Origin: Sordaria brevicollis
Lineage: Eukaryota; Ascomycota; Sordariomycetes; Sordariales; Sordariaceae
DNA: 64,000 bases
Reading direction: 5' to 3'
NCBI GenBank assembly: GCA_033439795.1
Contig: JAUTDP010000016.1
Span: 558,001-622,000 of the forward strand
Shown piece by piece: positions 11,151 to 23,323 of this stretch. Below the pieces are notes generated by a model. The model worked only from the letters and a program-made list of their open reading frames with translations, was not told where the DNA came from and searched no databases. Within the stretch, counting starts at the first letter, position 1, and each line of letters begins with the position of its first letter. The position numbers were made by a program, and so were the translations under genes.

Positions 11151-12305
11151 GTCTCAACACGATATTCTCAGGTAAGTTCATTAGGTTGGAAATGCATGTT
11201 TTGGATGTCTTTTCGGTATCGGTGCGTCATCTGCATCCATCAGGGGCAGGGTGGCAAGTTGATGGGTTAGATGCAGCGTTATCCGATTTATGTGTGGCTG
11301 TCTCCTCAGTCTGTTAGTGCAGTATCATGAGATGCTTGAAAAAGGGGGTTAATGCAACCCCTCTGCGTGTGCTTCTTTCTATCTCTGCCTCTTCATCGTC
11401 CTTTCCCATTGTTTGTTCATTTTTCTCAATCTTCACCAAGTTCCTCGCAGCCCAGCTCAATCGACGTGCATGCGCAGACAGCACACTCTTTACTCCCACC
11501 CGCATCCCAAAAGCATTGCTGAAGTTGGCCGAACATGGAACAGTCCAGCTGCGCCATAACAATTCCCTCCACGAATAAGAACGGCAGCCATGCCACCCTC
11601 ATCATCGTGAATGTGGTGCAACCCGCCTCATGACCTCTTAACGATGTTGAAGACATTTGTAAAGAGCATTCCAAAGTCTTGACGTCGGCAATGTTCTAGA
11701 ACGTCCCGGTGGAAAGTAGCAAGCTCCACCGCCAGTCAATAGCTTGATCGACTACCGGGAAGCCTTGTGGGTATTAATCTTAAAATCTCCGTTGGCTCGG
11801 GAGCTAGGTACTCCCTGTTATTCCCACGAGCCTATTTGGGTCTGGACTCGGGATTTGCTGTCGTGGTGTTGAAGGGTTCCCGTGGGAACACTGCTCGGTT
11901 GTGGCGCCCGTGTTCAAGCTGAACCGCTAGCTCGGTTCGAGGACGGACTTCACGATGGGTAATCCAGCCTATCACGAGCGAGCAAACCGTGCAAAAGGTC
12001 ACCGCGCTGAATGATGGTGGCTTGCAGCTATTGAATTCCCGTTGATGGGTGATGCTTGATATTGGTTGGATGCCGAAGCGGTGGGATGATATTTGGTTGT
12101 TAGCTTGGACGGGAGCTGAGAGTTGGAGCACTTGGAGATGAGTGACGGGGTTCATATAAGCTTTTGGGGCCAAGAATCTTCTCTCATTTTCGTTCCTCTT
12201 TCTTTTCCGCTCTTCGGTTCTTTCATTCGGGCCCCTTGTCGAAAAGCTTGTACCTGTAACAACTTGTGCCTCTCGGACATCAAGCACAAGTTGCGACCAG
12301 AAACC
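11151..12305. other. Intergenic, upstream region of third paralogue
   Basis: No gene is supported. The part from about 11890 to 12305 shares short blocks with regions upstream of the other two family members (GGTTGTGGCGC, AAGCTGAACCG, GGTGGCTTGCAG). A TATA-like CATATAAGC lies at about 12152. Confidence 0.5.
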
Positions 12306-14637
12306 ATGGGATCTCCAGAAGAAAACGGTCAGTCTGCCAACGACCATAATATGGATCAGCGACCTTCCACCAACTCAACATCACCGAAGGATATCGCGAG
12401 GACGGAAACGAACGAGGTCAACGATCGCGAAAATGGCACTTCCACTTCAGCATGGAGGCCAGGTGCCCTCAGGCAGTTCCCCGTGTATGGCATCGTGCCG
12501 TTGCTTTTGAGTATAGCTTGTGCGTACTCCTCGCTCCTCACCGAACCCCTATGTCACCATGCTAACGTCACGTAGGCACCGGCATAGCAATCCTCATCGT
12601 CAAACTCACCCACCACAAGGACATCAACGAGTGGTCCGGCCCGAAAACACCGCAAGTGCTACTATCGTACACGAGCACCGTGGCCAACTCCTTGATGAGT
12701 GTGGCGTTTGCCGAGGCGGCGGTCATTACGTTCTGGAGGGGTGCGGTGGGCGGGATGCCGGTTAGTAACTTGCATTATGTGTGGTCGAGCTCGAGTAGTG
12801 TGGTGGGCGCTTTGAATAGTTTGTGGAGGAGGAGGGCGGTGGGGGTTAGTTTGGGTAAGTTTCTTCATTTCTTTGCCCCTATCCATAGAGGTACTGCGGT
12901 GTCGGGATGGTGCATATGCGGGTATGAGGCCATGCAGAATATGTGCGCTGTAAAGATGCAGAAACTGATTGATTCCGGTTCAGTGTAGTGTCCATCTTCG
13001 TGGCCATCTCGACACTCCTCCGCGGTCCTCTCATGCAGAGATCTATCTTCGTCGAGTTGGTTGACCTCGAAGTTTACGACACAATTAAGATGCCGGTCAT
13101 AGCAAACATAAGCGACGAGTGGGCCGGCTTGGCCAGCGGACGTGCTCTACAGGACATACGATTTTCACCGGGCTTTGCGCATGCGGTTTCGCAGTATCAG
13201 TACATGAGTCCGATGTCGATCCTTGGTGCAAATTGTACCAACTGCGATCTGAACGTGGTGGTAAGTTCTTCCAGCCCGGGCATTGTCCCATCAAAAGCTT
13301 GAGGAGTGACTAACCGAGACACTGACAGGCTTTTGGCTTCCAAGTCGACTGCACGGCGACCAACATCCCGTTCAATATCACACCCGGCAGTGTCGAAGCC
13401 ATTCTGAACCGGACAATCGGGGCGACCCTTTTCGACTCACGGGTTACCGTTGTTGAAGAGTCGCCAAGAGGAAGCTTGTTGAACATCAGCATTCTACGCA
13501 AAGTCGACTTTGGTCTCGAAGGCAACTTGCTGCACAATGTCTGCCTGCTCTCTCCTTCGTTGCTGAACTACAGCATGTTTCTCGATGGCGGCGAATTGAG
13601 CTTCAAGTCGGAAAACTGGTTCAACGGCACAGCTGTGGAAGATCCGATTCATCTGCCGCCCGTGGACTCTTTCGTGGCTCCGATGTAAGCTTCCCTTCTC
13701 CTTTGTTCGGTTGTCAGGCCGCCCTCTCCCACCTCATCCTCATCAACATCACCGAACCCAGGAAACTAACCACCCCTCCCTCCCCAGCAACATGACAATC
13801 CCCTACATCAACGGCTTCGGCACCACCATCCCCGCCCTCCGCAACCTCGGCTCCCTCCTCTTCGACTCCACCTCCAACGTCTCCTACGACGGCGTCCAAC
13901 AATGGCTCACCTCCAACTCTGGTCTCCTCTCCAACCTCTACACCACCGCCGAGTCCAGCGCCGTCCTCCGCAGTTCCGATCCAAAGGACTACGCCTTTGA
14001 CGACCCGATGCACGACATCATCAACTCCTTCCGGGACATCGCCTTCCGCATGTCTTTGGAAGCAGCAGCCGAGGAAAACGAAGGTCTCAATGACGCAGAC
14101 GTTAAAGTTTTTCAAGAGGTTGAATACGTATCTCATCAATCCATGGCTAGATACGCAATGGATAAAGCCGCTCTCGCCGTTGCCATCGTCATCAGCTTAC
14201 TTGGTCCCATGGCGACGTTGATGTTATTCTGGGGATGGTGGAAGCTGGGTAGACGATTCACGATGAGTCCGTTGGAGATGATCAATGCTGTGCTTGCGCC
14301 CGGACCGGAGTTGTTTGATGATGATGGGGATGAGGACGATCAGAGGCAGCAGACGAGCCAAAAAGAGGTGGCGAGGGTGTTGGCGGAGTGTAATGCGAGG
14401 GGAGAAGCGTCGGGGGCGGATTTGGCGAATCAGGTACGCCAGAATAATAGGAAGGGGGAGGAGCCGGTGTTGAAGTATGGGGTTGATGAGAGGGGGAAGA
14501 TGGGGTTGAAGGTTGTTGGTGGTGGTGGTAGTGGGCAGGGGATGTCGGCGGGGGGTATTAGGAGGAGGAGGGAGCTCAGGGAGGAGAAGGGAGGGTTTGT
14601 TTCGGGGTTGGTGGATGTTTTGGTGAGTGATGGGTGA
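12306..14637 (+). CDS. Intact tandem membrane glycoprotein (DUF3176-like)
   Basis: Five exons encode 656 residues: 12306-12519, 12576-12854, 12989-13260, 13329-13684 and 13788-14637. All introns have GT-AG ends, and two show CTAAC branch sites. Intron positions and phases match the neighbouring paralogue except that one of its introns (after the Met-Pro of exon 2) is absent here. The N-terminal 60 residues are polar. Hydrophobic segments lie at about 60-85, 98-124 and 164-178, then a loop of about 320 residues with many N-glycosylation sequons (for example NCT, NRT, NIS, NGT, NMT), and a final helix at about 500-524 (VAIVISLLGPMATLMLFWGW) followed by a cytoplasmic tail that includes FTMSPLEMINAV. 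This looks like a plasma-membrane or secretory-pathway surface protein. Biochemical function is unknown. The DUF3176-like label rests on topology and the conserved W/P motif, not on a search. Confidence 0.85.
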
Positions 14638-15039
14638 AAGAAGGAGAAGGATCGTTCGATGGTGGTGGGTGAAAGGTACAGGTGCGTTCGTCGCATTGTA
14701 GCTACTTGGGAATGGAAAGGGCGAATGAGATGTGATACTATTTCTGCATCGGCAAAATTAGCCGCGCAGCTGTTAGTGTGGTAACTGTGATTTATTCGGC
14801 GTTTCACTGCTTGTCTTCCCACTGCATTGGACCTGCATTTTCAACTCGAAACATGTGAACAAGAAAACTTGCGAAGATGAAACCATTTCTCTTGCATATA
14901 TGCAGGTTTGAAGCTGCAAGGTTCTACTACCATAATGAAAAACATGTATTTCTTGCATTCATCAACAGCTTTGTCCACCTCACCCTGCACCCTTCCCACT
15001 CCAACACCTCCCTACAGGTACATCACCACCCAACCACAT
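14638..15039. other. Convergent 3' intergenic spacer
   Basis: This spacer lies between the 3' ends of the plus-strand membrane protein and the minus-strand flavoenzyme. I see nothing beyond presumptive 3' UTRs. Confidence 0.5.
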
Positions 15040-16689
15040 CTACCAACTCTCCACCATCCTCCTCAGCACCTCATCATTCATCTTCCACAACTGCGTCGAA
15101 AAGTCAATAGCAATCGCATTCCCCGTATACCACGTCCCCCTCTTCCCCTGCAACCCATACATCCTCTCCATCCACCCCCCTCTCATCTCCTCCGTCGTAA
15201 CCCCGAACCCACCCGGTCCATGATCCGAATACTCCAACACCTGCAATTTTGCATCGCTCTTCTTCCCACCTTCTGCAACCTTGACAGTCCCAGCAGCAAC
15301 CATCCTATCCAAACTCTCCTGCGCCACCTTGATCGCCTGCTTTTCATCAAACTCGCCATAACTCAGCCCGCTTCCACTCGTGCCGATAGAAAACAAAGCA
15401 GAATCGTTTCCATAGCTCGAAAACTCCAAGATGTGCGGCTCGTTGATAAACGGTTTGTTCGGATCGGTAGCGGCGAGGAGCGGGGTGTTATGCAGCTCGT
15501 AACCCCTTGGCAAGACAGGCGCGGTGACGATGGCGGTGCCGTACCTCCCATACTTGGGACGGCTAAAGAGATCAGTTTCGTAGGCGTTGAGATCGAATGG
15601 GGCGAGGTTTTCGCGGGTGGGCGGGATTGCGATAAGGATCTTTTTCGCTCGAACCACCGTCGTCGTCGCCTTCCCCCCCGACGTAGTACGGACAATCACC
15701 TCAATCCCCCTCTTATCCCCCTCCTTCTCCGGCCTCCTAACACTTGCCACCACAGACCTGGTCAACACATTCCCCTCCCCCAATCCCTCCTGAAACGCAT
15801 CATAAAGTTGTTGATTCCCCCCCTCAATATGGTACATCCCCGCCTCCCCGAAAAACACCTTCATCCAAGCCGGACTGAAACTTTGCAGGAACGTTAAAGT
15901 CATCAGATCCTCAAACCTTTTGTGGCGTGCAGCCGGCCCGCCGCCGGTAGATTCGTACATCCTCGGCAGCGCTTCTGTAACATTCCACTTCTTTGCAAAC
16001 TCCCCGATTGGTAACAACAAATCGTCCGGGATGAGGGGGCCGGGGGGAAGGTTCCAGAACCCTGGTTCGACCATTTTATCCCATCCCTTGGAGACCATCA
16101 GGTCGTGGAAGCGGATGATTGCTGTGGTGATGAGGGAAGGGTCGGGGCCGCCGCTGGTGTAGTTGGAGGGAAGGGGGAGGCCGGTGGAGAAGTCGATGTA
16201 CCGGGTTATGGTAGCCCCGCGGGGGCCTAGGCCGGGGGAGAGGGTCAGGTTGGGGAAGCGGCGGGTGATAAAGTCTAGGCTGTCGAGGTAGGGGAAGTAG
16301 ACTGCTACGCCGTATTCGCGGGGAATGGGAGGGCCGCCGGCGGTGGTGGTGGTGGTGTCGAGGTAGGTGTCTACGTGGCCGCCCTGTTTGTGTGCGATGC
16401 AATGATGGTGCGTGAGTTAGAATAGGTAGGGAGATGCAAGGCAGTTTGGGATGTATGGGGGAGGAAACATGGAACGTACGAGGATAGCTTCTTTTTCTAT
16501 CAAGACGACGGTTTTGTTGTAATCTTGCTGAAGTCGAAAAGCGGCGTGGGAGCCGGCTGCTCCGCCGCCGATGACGATGACATCTCTGTTGATAACCTTC
16601 GGGGCTTTGACGGTTGTGGCATGTGTTACGCCAGAGAAACTGGCTACCACGAGGTAGACCTCGCAAAGCTTCCTGATAGTCATCGCCAC
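15040..16689 (-). CDS. Secreted FAD-dependent amine-oxidase-like oxidoreductase
   Basis: Two exons, 16689-16480 and 16383-15040, encode 517 residues. The intron (16384-16479) begins GTACGT, contains CTAAC and ends AAACAG. Residues 1-25 form a signal peptide (MAMTIRKLCEVYLVVASFSG then VTHA). The dinucleotide-binding motif VIVIGGGAAGSHAAFRL is at about 37-53, followed by an acidic ribose contact (LIEKE), and splicing creates GGHVDTY at 71-77, the second conserved motif of flavin amine oxidases and related dehydrogenases. Splicing thus restores a known motif, which supports the model. The C-terminus GTWYTGNAIAIDFSTQLW fits the region contacting FAD. The closest named type I can recall is the beta-cyclopiazonate dehydrogenase-like group of fungal secreted or secretory-pathway flavoproteins; the substrate cannot be read from the sequence. 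It lies 2.4 kb from another secreted flavoenzyme on the same strand. Confidence 0.85.
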
Positions 16690-19047
16690 TGCTTGCAGAA
16701 GAAGTTGGTGACAACGGCAATAAACGCGAGACCTGAGTTCGTCTTGGGCCGGACACAGCTCTTATTTGGATGGTTTGACGACAAGACGCTTGGTTAGAAC
16801 CACTGGCCACAATGGCAACCGTTGGTATCTGAAATCTTCGGTTCTAGGTATTTGGCAAAAGCTTTGATTACAACTCTGCAGTGCTACCAGAATATGCGGG
16901 TGGCAGAGTACCTACCTTGCATGAAACCGATGCACATGCTAGGGATAATTAGGAAACTCATACCGGTGCCCGAAAAGCGTTTTTTTGGTATCCATTGGGA
17001 GAACTTATCCATGGACCGTGGTGACGTTTATAAGAGTACGGGTGGTTCCGGGAAAAGTGATTCAGCCTGTGTATACACATTGTTCGGCTCTCAACAGGTG
17101 TAGGTAAAGGCCAATTGTTGGTATCCGGAGGTAGAAGAACTCCCGAATAGGGCATCGAGCAAAAGTGGTCACAGGAAAGTGCAATACAAGACGTCTCTTG
17201 AAGGTAACGAGATGATCCACATCAATAAGATGCGATGATATCTTTCATGCTGGCTAAGTAGGCGGTGAGTAGTTAGTGGACTAGCAAAGCTGCACCCCTG
17301 AATGTCAGGCGAGAATGGCATTTGAACTCTTGGTTGTTAGTTTACTGCCCTTCCTTCTCTCCCGGATAGCTCGTAGTCGCAGAGAGCTATAGTTGGCAAC
17401 CAGCACTTCAAACAAAATCCCAAACTTATTTACCTTCGGCAGCACAGCGGCACATGTCCTTGCGCATCAAGCCCCGAACTCCCAGATTTCTCCGAGTGTT
17501 GTGAGGAATATAGCCGAGTTTTGTCATTTCTACTTGCTGTACAGAGTTGTATTCCAAGTTTTTGTAGACGTGCAATGCAAAGACCGTACGGATGGCCGAG
17601 ACAGCCCAGTGACCAACTGTGGCCACCATGGCATGTGCCAAATTCGTCTTGTCCTAGAATGCGCACACTGCAGGAATCAGCGGGCTTCCTGCGCAGCTCA
17701 CACTTGGAATATGCATGCGCGGAGAAACCCATACGGACATCAGTCGACGTCGATTCCCATCTTCGACGCAAGTCTTGTCACGTATTTCCAACTGGACATA
17801 AGTACCTCGCCGTCTGGGCAGGTTCTCATGAACCGGCTTGGAGTTTCTCAACGATGGATAAGACGTGGAGTAGGTGGAAGAAACTTAGGCTGCAACTACA
17901 ATTTATAAAGTATGTGCCGGGCAGCAACCATTGCCTTATCCTTGAACCTCCAACATCTTGATATCGCGTCATGCGCGAGGGACTCACGTCATCCACCACT
18001 TGTCAATTCAGAAAGCTAAAAACGAGGTGCTGATGACGAACCTCCGGAAGTCCAGGCGATCTTCTTGCATGGACCGGATGATGTTGCAAAAGCGGTATGT
18101 GTGACTTCTGAAGAACCTGGGAAACATACCCTTCAACCTCTGGCTTTTCGACCTCCACTCGAGGATATTGTTCGGCGACTGGTCGACCAGTTTGAGAGCA
18201 CTCGCCCAGTTGACCCTACCAGTTTAACAGTATTGAACACCAAAGCGTAGGTACACATCTTCGTAACACGCCCATGGTCTTCTTGAATGTCGATGTGACT
18301 GCTGTCCGTTGTCTTTCGGAAGCCTATCCGTCGAGGAATACCGGAACGCCTTGGGTGTCATCGGTGTAGTCGAGATGTGTTGGTTCTAGGATGGAGTATT
18401 CAAAGAGGGAGATAATAGTATCTTGTGTTGCAGGTAGCGTGCCTGAGCATCTTGATACAAGCAGCGATCGTGTTGAGGCGGCCGAAAACCTTGTGTGGAG
18501 GCATATCTCGGTTCGTTCGATCGCATCTGACGGGTCTGGGTCAAGGTTCGAGTGGTGGTGACGAGAAGAAGTTTGATTGCAACCTGTGGACTTCGTCAGC
18601 ATCTTGTCTAGAGCCGGTAAAAAGACCAAAAGGAAAGGTAGACTGGGATGCAACTGAACCACACTGGGAGACGAAGAGCCGTGAAAGAAGCACGGGTTGT
18701 CAGGCGAGGGCGGAGCGGGGGAGTGATAGAATTGACTTGCATGAGAAAGCGTATGTTGGTCGAAGCAGAAATGATGCGATGGGATAAAAAAATCAATTTT
18801 TCAGTTGGAAATTGTTTCTAATAAGAAGTTGTGCTTGCTTGATCGAAGGAAGAAAGGAAAGAACTTCTGACGCGAAATACTTTCAAACGCAGGGAAAGTG
18901 CTCAATACAGCTGTCGTCATCATCACTGCATATATTCGTTATCTTATCTGCATGTTCGTCAAACGGGCAAGTGGCAGCCAACATGCAACTGCGCCGCTTC
19001 CTTCCTCTTCTACCCTCAATATCCCTCCTCCATCATCTCCTCCTTCT
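16690..19047. other. 2.4-kb intergenic region without supported gene
   Basis: Several open frames of 60-170 codons occur (for example about 17393-17961 and 18425-18787), but they lack good starts, domain motifs or plausible exon chains. The region probably contains the promoter of the amine-oxidase-like gene and the 3' end of the GMC gene. A decayed gene cannot be excluded. Confidence 0.45.
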
Positions 19048-21071
19048 CTACTTCCTCCCCCTAATCAAATCCGCCGCCCTCTCCGCCACCGCATAAACCG
19101 TACTACACGGATGCGTCCCCGGCAACAACGGAATAACGCTCGCATCCACCACCCTCACCCCTCCCACTCCATAAACCCTCAACTCCCTATCCACCACCCC
19201 GCCCAGCTCCCTCGGCATCAACGCCGCCGTCCCCGACAAATGCGCAGTCGAACTAACCGCCGAGACCCGCGCCGCCCACTCCAGCTCTTTGTCTTCCTCT
19301 TCTGTGCTACTACCGGCCTGCGCACCGGGGCTAACCTCCACCGGTCCAAACTGTTTCACGCTCGTGGTGTTATGTAATTTGCGACCGAATTTAAACGCCT
19401 CGATAGCGATGGCTAGATCGGCGGGGTTGGCGAAGGTGTTGAAATCCACCAGCGGCTCTCCGTAGGGGTTTGCAGGGTCGAGTAAGATGGTGCCCCGGGA
19501 TAAAGGTTTGGTCAGCATGAGGAGGTAGTAACCCGCCCCGCCGGAGAAGGGGATTTCGAGGGCTGCGTTGTCGTTTCGAAGCAGGGAGGAGGCGAGGAGC
19601 TTTTGCTGTTTGGCGTAACCGGCTTTTTGGGCGGGTGTGTAGGAGGGGGGGAGGTAAGCGTCGGCGGGGGCGGAGAGGTAGGAGTGGGTGATGGAGGTGT
19701 ATTTGTCGGGAGACACCAAAGAGAAGGGGAGGAGGGCGACGGAGTTGGCCATTAAGGGGAGAGGCGCGGGGGGGTTGGAGGGGGGTGGCGGGGCGGTGGT
19801 GTATTCGTAGATCATGGTTACTTGGGGGTGGTCTTGCATGTTGGAGCCGACGCCGGGGAGGTCGACGACGAGGGGGATGTTGGCTTTTTTGAGGAGGGCG
19901 GAGGGGCCGACGCCGGAGCGTTGGAGGATTTGAGGCGTGTGGAGGGCGCCGGCGGCGAGGATAACTTCCTTCTTGGCTTTGATGGTGGTGATTTTGGCCT
20001 TGGGGTCGGTGATGGAGGAGCGGGGTTGCATGGTGATGCCCGTGGCTTGCTTTTTCTTGTCAAAGGTGATGGTGTTGACGCGCCAGCCGGTGAGAAGGTC
20101 GAGGTTCTTGCGGGAGGCTGCGGGGGCGTAGTAGCCGGTGCGGGCGTACGAGCGGGTGCGGGTGCGGTCGTCGATGGAGCGCTGTTTTACACCAAGGTCA
20201 GTATGGTTTGTCACGAAAGACAAAGTGCTAACAAAACTCACAGTAGCCCAGAACAACCCGTGAGCGTTACCGTCATCACCAGACTTCTGCCTCTTTGCAC
20301 CCAACTCCTCGAAACCCGACCACAGCGTCTTGAGAGCTGGGTATTGAACAGGGTAGATGCTAGCCTGGATCGGTCCATCCTTGCCATACACCTTCTCGTC
20401 CCAGGTGACGTTGAACTCCTTGGCAAACTCGGCATCGGGAATCTGGAGCGTAGTGCTCTTGATGAAGTAGGGCAAGAGATCCTTGAATCCCCAGCCGGGG
20501 TTGCCGAGCTTTTCCCAGTTGTCGTAATCGTCAGCAGCGCCGCGGTTGAAGAACATGCCATTGATGGCCGAGCCACTAGTGGGTGTGATCATGTCAGTGT
20601 TTGGTCGCAAAGCACGGATGAGGGGGAAACGTACCCTCCAACGACAGCAGCAGCCGGAACTCCCTGGATCTGGTTTACCTCTGCCAACTGGGTTTGTGGC
20701 ACCGAAGTCAAGTTGTACTTGGTGTGTGTGGTATCGCGGAAGACCTGCTGGATGTCGAGAACGTCGTACGAATCGTCAAAATTGCCGTACTCGACCACGA
20801 GGACGGAGACTGTTGTCCTTGGGTGTCAGCTGCTGCCATTCTCCTGCGTCACTGTCGATGTCGACTAACCCTTGGGATCCTCAGACAACCTATTGGCAAC
20901 TACCAAACCAGATTGTCCACCTCCAATAATGACATAGTCATACGAGCCCTTCGCCTCTTCAGGCTTGATGGTCCGATGCTTCAGCTGGGCTTGGAGCTGG
21001 GGTAAAGCAGTTGCCAGCGGGATGGAGAGTAGTACCTTCCAGAGGAAGACTACCTTTGAGAGCTTGGCCAT
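19048..21071 (-). CDS. Secreted GMC-family FAD oxidoreductase (AA3-type)
   Basis: Four exons, 21071-20870, 20809-20635, 20575-20242 and 20181-19048, encode 614 residues; the three introns are about 60 nt, with CTGAC branch sites in two of them. Residues 1-22 form a signal peptide (start MAKLSKVVFLWKV chosen over an upstream in-frame Met because it gives that signal). The FAD-binding motif YVIIGGGQSGLVVANRL is at about 46-62, and the second conserved motif GVPAAAVVGGGSAINGMFFN is rebuilt exactly across the second intron. EVILAAGALHTPQILQRSGVG is a classic GMC signature. The likely catalytic pair is His551 (TAHLSGT) and His594 (PGTHPC), 43 residues apart, the same spacing as His516/His559 of Aspergillus glucose oxidase. 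The family oxidises alcohols, sugars or aryl alcohols, often giving hydrogen peroxide outside the cell. The substrate is not predictable here. Confidence 0.92.
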
Positions 21072-23323
21072 GGTGTCAGAAGTTTTAGTTGTTGAGATGC
21101 TCGGGTTTTCTCTCCCGGACCTGCGTCTCAAAAGCAGCACCGAACAGATTTACCAGCAGACTCCGGGGCCCAGCTTTTATTTGTTTCCTAACCATGCATG
21201 GGCAAGCCGGTCTGTCATCGACGCGTTTTCTTCCAGACCCTGGGCTCGATGCGGGGGAACCTCATGAACTTTTTTTCTTCTTCTTCTTGTCACTGTCAGC
21301 CCCGTCATGCAGGAACCCAAACCCCTCTTGAGTCTTGACCTCTTTCGGGTTCATGATCCGTTCCTGATGGAGACGCAAGACCCTTGTCCACCTGCGTGTC
21401 TTCAACATCCTACGCTAGTGCTCACGGTCCGTATGCAACCACAACCCTTGGTTGCACAACCGCCATGTTTGACCATGATTGTTGGTGTAACATCGCTGAT
21501 TTAATCATGCAAAGGTGCTTGGCTTCTAGAGCTCCGGAACGGCTGGGGGAATTGTATCTTACGATGCTGCTGGTCAAAATGGGGCAGTGGCTGGTGTTTT
21601 CAATCTTGAATGCCTTCGATGATTCTTCTCCTGTTGTGTCCTCTATTCTCCTCCTTTCCCCTTCTCCTCATCTTCGTCTTCCTTGAAATAATTCCGACCT
21701 AATAACATCACTTCAAAACACCTGGCTCCCCTCGTCCCGTTGTTCTTCGCCTACGATGCAAATAAGCACGCTTTGACATGTTACCCAACTTACCCTCTTG
21801 GCAACCCCATTCGCCTACCGTATTCCATCTCGGCGGTCCCTCCGGATTCCATGTCCGTGTACCTTATAAATCCCATTGCTAAGCCTTGATGATGGGAGCA
21901 TTCGTTTGGCAATGGAACACCATCGCCAAGGAAATGGACTCGGATGACCATTGCATGTTGACAGCGGGATGGAGTCCAGCCCATGAAGGCGTGAAGGGCA
22001 ATTAATATATCTATAGGTAATTCCCCCAATCATTCCACATGAACCAAACGGCAGCCAACACAAAAGCTTGATTCATCACGAAAGCGGATCATCACGAATG
22101 CGAAACCGAATAAGACTTGCCCGAGGAAGTTTGTTACACAAGCTATAATAGATGCATGTTGAATCCGAGCCGCGACGCCTTTCCCTATAAACCATAATAA
22201 TCGCCATGTTGCTAGAGTCCGAGCCGCGTGGTGTTACACGACACCGGGGAATCGGCCAGTGAATTCTGCCCAAAATATTGGGAAGGTTTGGCGGTAGCGA
22301 CTTGATAGTGCTGACGTCCAAATGGGTAACATGGTTTCACAGCCTCGATAACCTTTTTGTGTAACTGTTGAAGCGCGATGGAAGGAGTCTACATTAGTAA
22401 TACAGGCTGGGAGGCTCAACGCAAAACCTCTGCTCAGTGGCGAACCGAAATGTTGACTCTACCGACAGGAAGCTCAGCAGGAACATCCATCACGCCATGG
22501 AATACTTTGCAATTCGGAAACAAAAGAATGTGCCCGCCGGTGTTTAGAAAATTGTCGACACAGATACCTAAGAACAGTACACGAGCAACTCCCGTACTTT
22601 CTGTTTGTCTAATCCCTATTCCTGATATCTCCCCCGAGACTTGGCCATGCAAAGGTAAGCCCTAGGTAGCATCCTACAGCGTCGTTATGGAAGCGAGTTC
22701 GGTGGCGGTGGAGATGAGCCGGATGGCGTGAGCACTGCGTTGTCGAAGCCAAAGGGAACACAAATGCAGAGCTCAAAGAACTTGAAGGATTTGGGGAAGC
22801 AAGTTTTGACATTGACAACAAGTGACGAAGTGGGTGGTTGAGATGGCGACAAACTAGATAATCCTTCGGGATCGCCAGTCCGGGCCACGCGACGGGCCGC
22901 TAGGAGTGCCGGTGTTGGTGGCTTCGGGGAAGTGCCGTGGTGGAGTTGGGGCAGCTTCAGTGGGGCACAAACTTAGATGCGGACCTAACAGTTGATGGCA
23001 AGGTTTGCGTGGTGTTGAGTTAAGGCTATAACTCTCTAATGATATTTGAGATTTACAGCAAGCCAACACCATGCACAACTGTGGCGAGAGCAATGCATGA
23101 AACAAAAGTTGAAAAGAGCATGCATTACTCTGGTATCAATACTCACAAACTGCAAACTCCCATCCTTCGTTACCATTATAACGTTCCCTCAATTCCCAAT
23201 CACGCCTCATTTATTATTCCCACCTCTTGCACCCTTTAAACATCTTCCTTTCCCTCATACCACTCCCACCTCCTCTTCCAAAGCCCAATCCCCCTTCCCC
23301 CCAACCAAACTCCCCTCCAATCC
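21072..23323. other. 2.25-kb intergenic region
   Basis: This is the presumed promoter of the GMC gene plus the 3' flank of the WW gene. I see only unsupported small open frames and a minor direct repeat of ATCCGAGCCGCG-like sequence at about 22164 and 22219. No RNA gene was recognised. Confidence 0.45.

Noticed and set aside
19822..20868. 348-codon plus-strand frame over the GMC gene
   Set aside because: It is a shadow of exons with clear GMC motifs on the other strand.
22155..22230. Short direct repeat of CCGAGCCGCG-type sequence
   Set aside because: Only about 12-16 bp matching, no wider structure.
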